A DNA stretch of 64,000 nucleotides from Borreliella lanei (GTDB lineage: Bacteria > Spirochaetota > Spirochaetia > Borreliales > Borreliaceae). Below the pieces are notes generated by a model. It ran no database searches. It was not told where the DNA came from and was given only the letters and a program-made list of their open reading frames with translations. Positions 61,508 through 64,000 of the stretch are shown piece after piece. The first letter of the stretch is position 1. Every line of letters begins with the position of its first letter. The translations under genes were made by a program, and so were the position numbers. Location: contig NZ_JACHFC010000001.1 of NCBI RefSeq assembly GCF_014205895.1, positions 1 through 64,000 of the forward strand, in the 5' to 3' direction.

Positions 61508-64000
61508 CTAAGTTTTAAAAGTTTTTTTCACCTTTTTTACCTCAAATGCTTCAATTATATCTCCTTCTTTAATATTAGCATAATTATCGATCACAACGCC
61601 ACACTCATATTGCTCAGCAACTTCTTTAACATCATCTTTAAATCGCTTTAAAGATGAAATTTTGCCGGAATGAATCTGCAAACCATCTCTCATCACATTA
61701 GTAATCGCATCTCGTTTTATTAGTCCTCGAGAAACATAACAACCAGCTATTACCCCGATTTTAGGAACATTTATTACAGCTCTCACTTCAGCAAAGCCAA
61801 TAAACTGCTGCTCAACATCTGGCTCAAGCATTCCCTCAAGAACTGACTTAACATCATTTATAGCATCATAAATAACATTATACTTTCTAATCTCAACTTT
61901 TTCCTGATCTGCTAGTACCTGAGCTTTTGCAGTAGGCCTTACATGAAATCCAATAACAATAGCATCGCTTGCTGAAGCAAAGCTAATATCTGTTTCAGTT
62001 ATTACCCCTGCTGATGAATGCACAACTCTTACTCGAACCTCATCGTTTGTTAATTTTTCAAGAGAATTCTTTAAAGCTTCGACTGAACCCTGAACATCTG
62101 CTTTTAAAATTATTTTAAGCTCTTTAAGCGTTCCTTCTTTGATTGAATCATAAAGATTTAACATGGTAACTTTCTTTACATTTTTGGAAGATTCATATTT
62201 TTTAAGATCTTGCCTTTTAGAACTGATCAATTTTGCTTCTTTTTCAGTTTTAGTTACTTGAAAAGGATCCCCGGCCTGAGGCATTGAAGAAAATCCTAAA
62301 ACACTAATGGCTTTAGCAGGCCCAACGCTCTTAACGGGAACACCCTTGTCGCTAATTAATGCCTTAACTTTACCATAGCACGCTCCGCCCACAAAAGAAT
62401 CTCCCACATAAAGAGTTCCATCCTCAATAATAACAGAACAAACTATTCCGCGCCCCAAATCAATCTTAGCATCAAGTACTTTTCCAATAGCTCTTTTGGA
62501 TGGGTTTGCCTTTAATAACATCATATCTGACTGTAGAAGAATCATGTCAAGAAGCTCAGAAATTCCTATCTTTTTAAGGGCAGAAATCAGCACAAAAATA
62601 GTATCTCCCCCCCAATCCTCAGATACTAAACCGTATTCTGAAAGCTGATGTTTAATCTTATCGGGATTTGAATCCGGCAAATCAATCTTATTTATAGCAA
62701 CAATAATTGGAACATTTGCTTCTTTTGCATGATTGATAGCCTCAATAGTTTGAGGCATAACACCATCAATTGCTGACACAACAAGAACAACAATGTCTGT
62801 AACTTGAGCCCCACGACTTCTCATCATAGTAAAAGCTTCATGACCGGGAGTATCTAAAAATGTTATTTCTCGATCATTATAAACAATAGTATAAGCTCCA
62901 ATATGCTGAGTAATGCCACCAGACTCTGTTTGATTTATATCTATATTTTGAAGCACAGAAAGTAATTTAGTCTTGCCATGATCAACATGACCCATTATTG
63001 TAATAACAGGAGGTTTTTCAATTCTTTTACTTTGATCCTCCACTTCTTCTTCTATAACCGTTTCATCATAAATAGAGACAACATTAACTTTTGAACCATA
63101 CTCTTCAACTAAAATAGTTGCCGTATCAGAATCTATTTTTTCATTAATAGTCACCATTACGCCCAAAGCCATTAATTTAGCAATTAAATCAGAAGATTTT
63201 AAATTCATCTTTCTTGCAAGATCAGAAACAGTAATGCTGCCCATAATGTCAATTGACTTTGGAATAGGGTTAGCTAAATTTTCTCTTTTCTTTTTTTGAA
63301 GTTGCTCAAAAACTTTTTGTTCAATCGTTTTGCTCTCAGTTTCTGCTTTTTTTCTTTTATAGCTTTTTTGACTCTCTTGTTGCTGTTTTTTTTTCTCGCC
63401 AAGCTTACGATTTAACTCTTTGCTATTCTCAGAATCTGCTGAAGATGCGCTGCTAACAATAACGGGAACTTTGGTTTTTATAACTCTTCTAAAAGACATA
63501 GAAGTAGTAGTATATTTATTTTGGGGATTATTTTTGGCAACATATGTTTTCTTTACCGAACCCTGATATTGAGAGACTGAGCTGTCTCTGTTTTGTGAAT
63601 ATCCACCAGTTCTGTTGTCCCTATTTTGCGAATATCCACCAGTTCTGTTGTCCCTGTTTTGTGAATATCCACCAGTTCTGTTGTCCCTATTTTGCGAATA
63701 TCCACCAGTTCTGTTGTCCCTGTTTTGTGAATATCCACCAGTTCTGTTGTCCCTATTTTGCGAATACCCGCCAGCTCTGTTGTCCCTGTTTTGTGAATAT
63801 CCACCAGTTCTGTTGTCTCTATTTTGCGAATACCCGCCAGCTCTGTTGTCTCTATTTTGAAAATATCCACCTCTGTTGTCTCTGTTTTGCGAATATTCAA
63901 TTTTATTGTTCTGCTTATGCAAATCAACAGAACTATTTGAATCATTTTTACCGCTTAAATCATTATGTGTTACAATTTTTACTACCTTCTTTTTCAACTT
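61508..64000 (-). CDS. infB: Translation initiation factor IF-2 (5' end possibly cut by window)
   Basis: GTPase that brings initiator tRNA to the 30S subunit. G domain: [27 protein letters not shown]; then domains II-IV ([23 protein letters not shown]). N-terminal domain has about ten copies of an 11-residue [10 protein letters not shown] repeat near residues 38-140. TTG at 63997 could start it, but the frame is open to the window edge with no visible ribosome binding site, so the true start may lie outside. Confidence 0.96.
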   Translation of the reverse strand, partial: KLKKKVVKIVTHNDLSGKNDSNSSVDLHKQNNKIEYSQNRDNRGGYFQNRDNRAGGYSQNRDNRTGGYSQNRDNRAGGYSQNRDNRTGGYSQNRDNRTGGYSQNRDNRTGGYSQNRDNRTGGYSQNRDNRTGGYSQNRDSSVSQYQGSVKKTYVAKNNPQNKYTTTSMSFRRVIKTKVPVIVSSASSADSENSKELNRKLGEKKKQQQESQKSYKRKKAETESKTIEQKVFEQLQKKKRENLANPIPKSIDIMGSITVSDLARKMNLKSSDLIAKLMALGVMVTINEKIDSDTATILVEEYGSKVNVVSIYDETVIEEEVEDQSKRIEKPPVITIMGHVDHGKTKLLSVLQNIDINQTESGGITQHIGAYTIVYNDREITFLDTPGHEAFTMMRSRGAQVTDIVVLVVSAIDGVMPQTIEAINHAKEANVPIIVAINKIDLPDSNPDKIKHQLSEYGLVSEDWGGDTIFVLISALKKIGISELLDMILLQSDMMLLKANPSKRAIGKVLDAKIDLGRGIVCSVIIEDGTLYVGDSFVGGACYGKVKALISDKGVPVKSVGPAKAISVLGFSSMPQAGDPFQVTKTEKEAKLISSKRQDLKKYESSKNVKKVTMLNLYDSIKEGTLKELKIILKADVQGSVEALKNSLEKLTNDEVRVRVVHSSAGVITETDISFASASDAIVIGFHVRPTAKAQVLADQEKVEIRKYNVIYDAINDVKSVLEGMLEPDVEQQFIGFAEVRAVINVPKIGVIAGCYVSRGLIKRDAITNVMRDGLQIHSGKISSLKRFKDDVKEVAEQYECGVVIDNYANIKEGDIIEAFEVKKVKKTFKT
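63585..63897. repeat. 33-bp tandem repeats inside infB
   Basis: About nine to ten copies of a 33-bp unit coding for [10 protein letters not shown] plus Thr or Ala. Neighbouring copies alternate between two variants (CTGTTTTGTGAATATCC and CTATTTTGCGAATATCC), giving a partial 66-bp period and pointing to growth by duplication of unit pairs. All are in frame with infB. Confidence 0.92.

Noticed and set aside
63615..63860. 81-residue plus-strand ORF made of [11 protein letters not shown] repeats
   Set aside because: It is the other strand of the infB repeat tract, where a 33-bp unit without stops is open in several frames.
63585..63897. CRISPR array
   Set aside because: Direct repeats have no spacers; they are contiguous 33-bp coding units in frame with infB.

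Overview
The window is the terminal part of the linear chromosome of a Lyme-group Borrelia (B. burgdorferi sensu lato), written with the telomere on the left. Three things point there. The DNA is strongly AT-rich. The gene order infB-rbfA-truB-rpsO-pnp ... coaBC ... topA-hrpA ... ileS-clpC ... uvrB-uvrA ... arcA-arcB-arcD runs in the order I remember for the right end of the B31 chromosome (about BB0801 to BB0844; locus numbers are from memory). The first 182 bases are a perfect inverted repeat around two central bases, with a telomere-like TTAGTATA box near the axis. I read this as assembly read-through of a covalently closed hairpin telomere, so the real chromosome end lies near base 91-92.

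Bases 93 to about 5,350 are subtelomeric and mostly decayed. They hold a hydrophobic ORF that runs into the telomere, a frameshifted unrecognised gene (545-1013), and a type IIG restriction-modification relic whose central methyltransferase segment lies inverted between its N- and C-terminal ends (1282-3076). They also hold a perfect 33-bp inverted repeat (3460-3530), one intact lipoprotein gene (BB0844-like, 3835-4470), and a plasmid-partition relic that abuts the arginine operon (4981-5339). The relics suggest that this end was built from linear-plasmid DNA.

From 5,352 on, the DNA is ordinary dense chromosome. 5.3-9.1 kb is the arginine deiminase operon (arcA, arcB, antiporter), read toward the telomere. 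9.3-12.0 kb holds a lipoprotein with a probable permuted papain-like fold, a viroplasmin/RNase HI protein and a small lipoprotein. 12.0-20.3 kb holds lptD, uvrA and uvrB. 20.4-28.3 kb holds a phosphohexomutase, clpC, ileS and a lipoprotein. 28.3-33.4 kb holds a ROK kinase and sbcCD. 33.5-39.9 kb holds topA, hrpA, a helical-repeat protein and a phosphodiester glycosidase-like protein. 39.9-41.0 kb holds a small beta-barrel candidate, an SH3-like lipoprotein and a 31-residue very basic protein of the AURKAIP1/COX24 type. 41.0-48.5 kb holds miaA, rpoZ, cmk, yicC, murC, a P-loop/Asp23-like protein, an rluA-family synthase, panF and yhdT. After coaBC (+), 49.7-64.0 kb is one long minus-strand block: HEAT protein, murJ, tgt, lptG, lptF, propeller lipoprotein, pnp, rpsO, truB, rbfA, infB.

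Functionally the window combines arginine catabolism, DNA repair and topology (UvrAB, SbcCD, TopA), translation and RNA processing (InfB, RbfA, TruB, RpsO, Pnp, Tgt, MiaA, IleS, HrpA), envelope assembly (MurC, MurJ, LptD/F/G, lipoproteins) and CoA synthesis (PanF, CoaBC). I see no tRNA, rRNA, CRISPR array or intact mobile element. I did not find a wholly new multi-gene system. The best leads are the telomere read-through, the scrambled R-M locus, the 31-residue ribosomal-type protein, the papain-like lipoprotein, the infB repeat tract, and several start sites that look leaderless or non-canonical.
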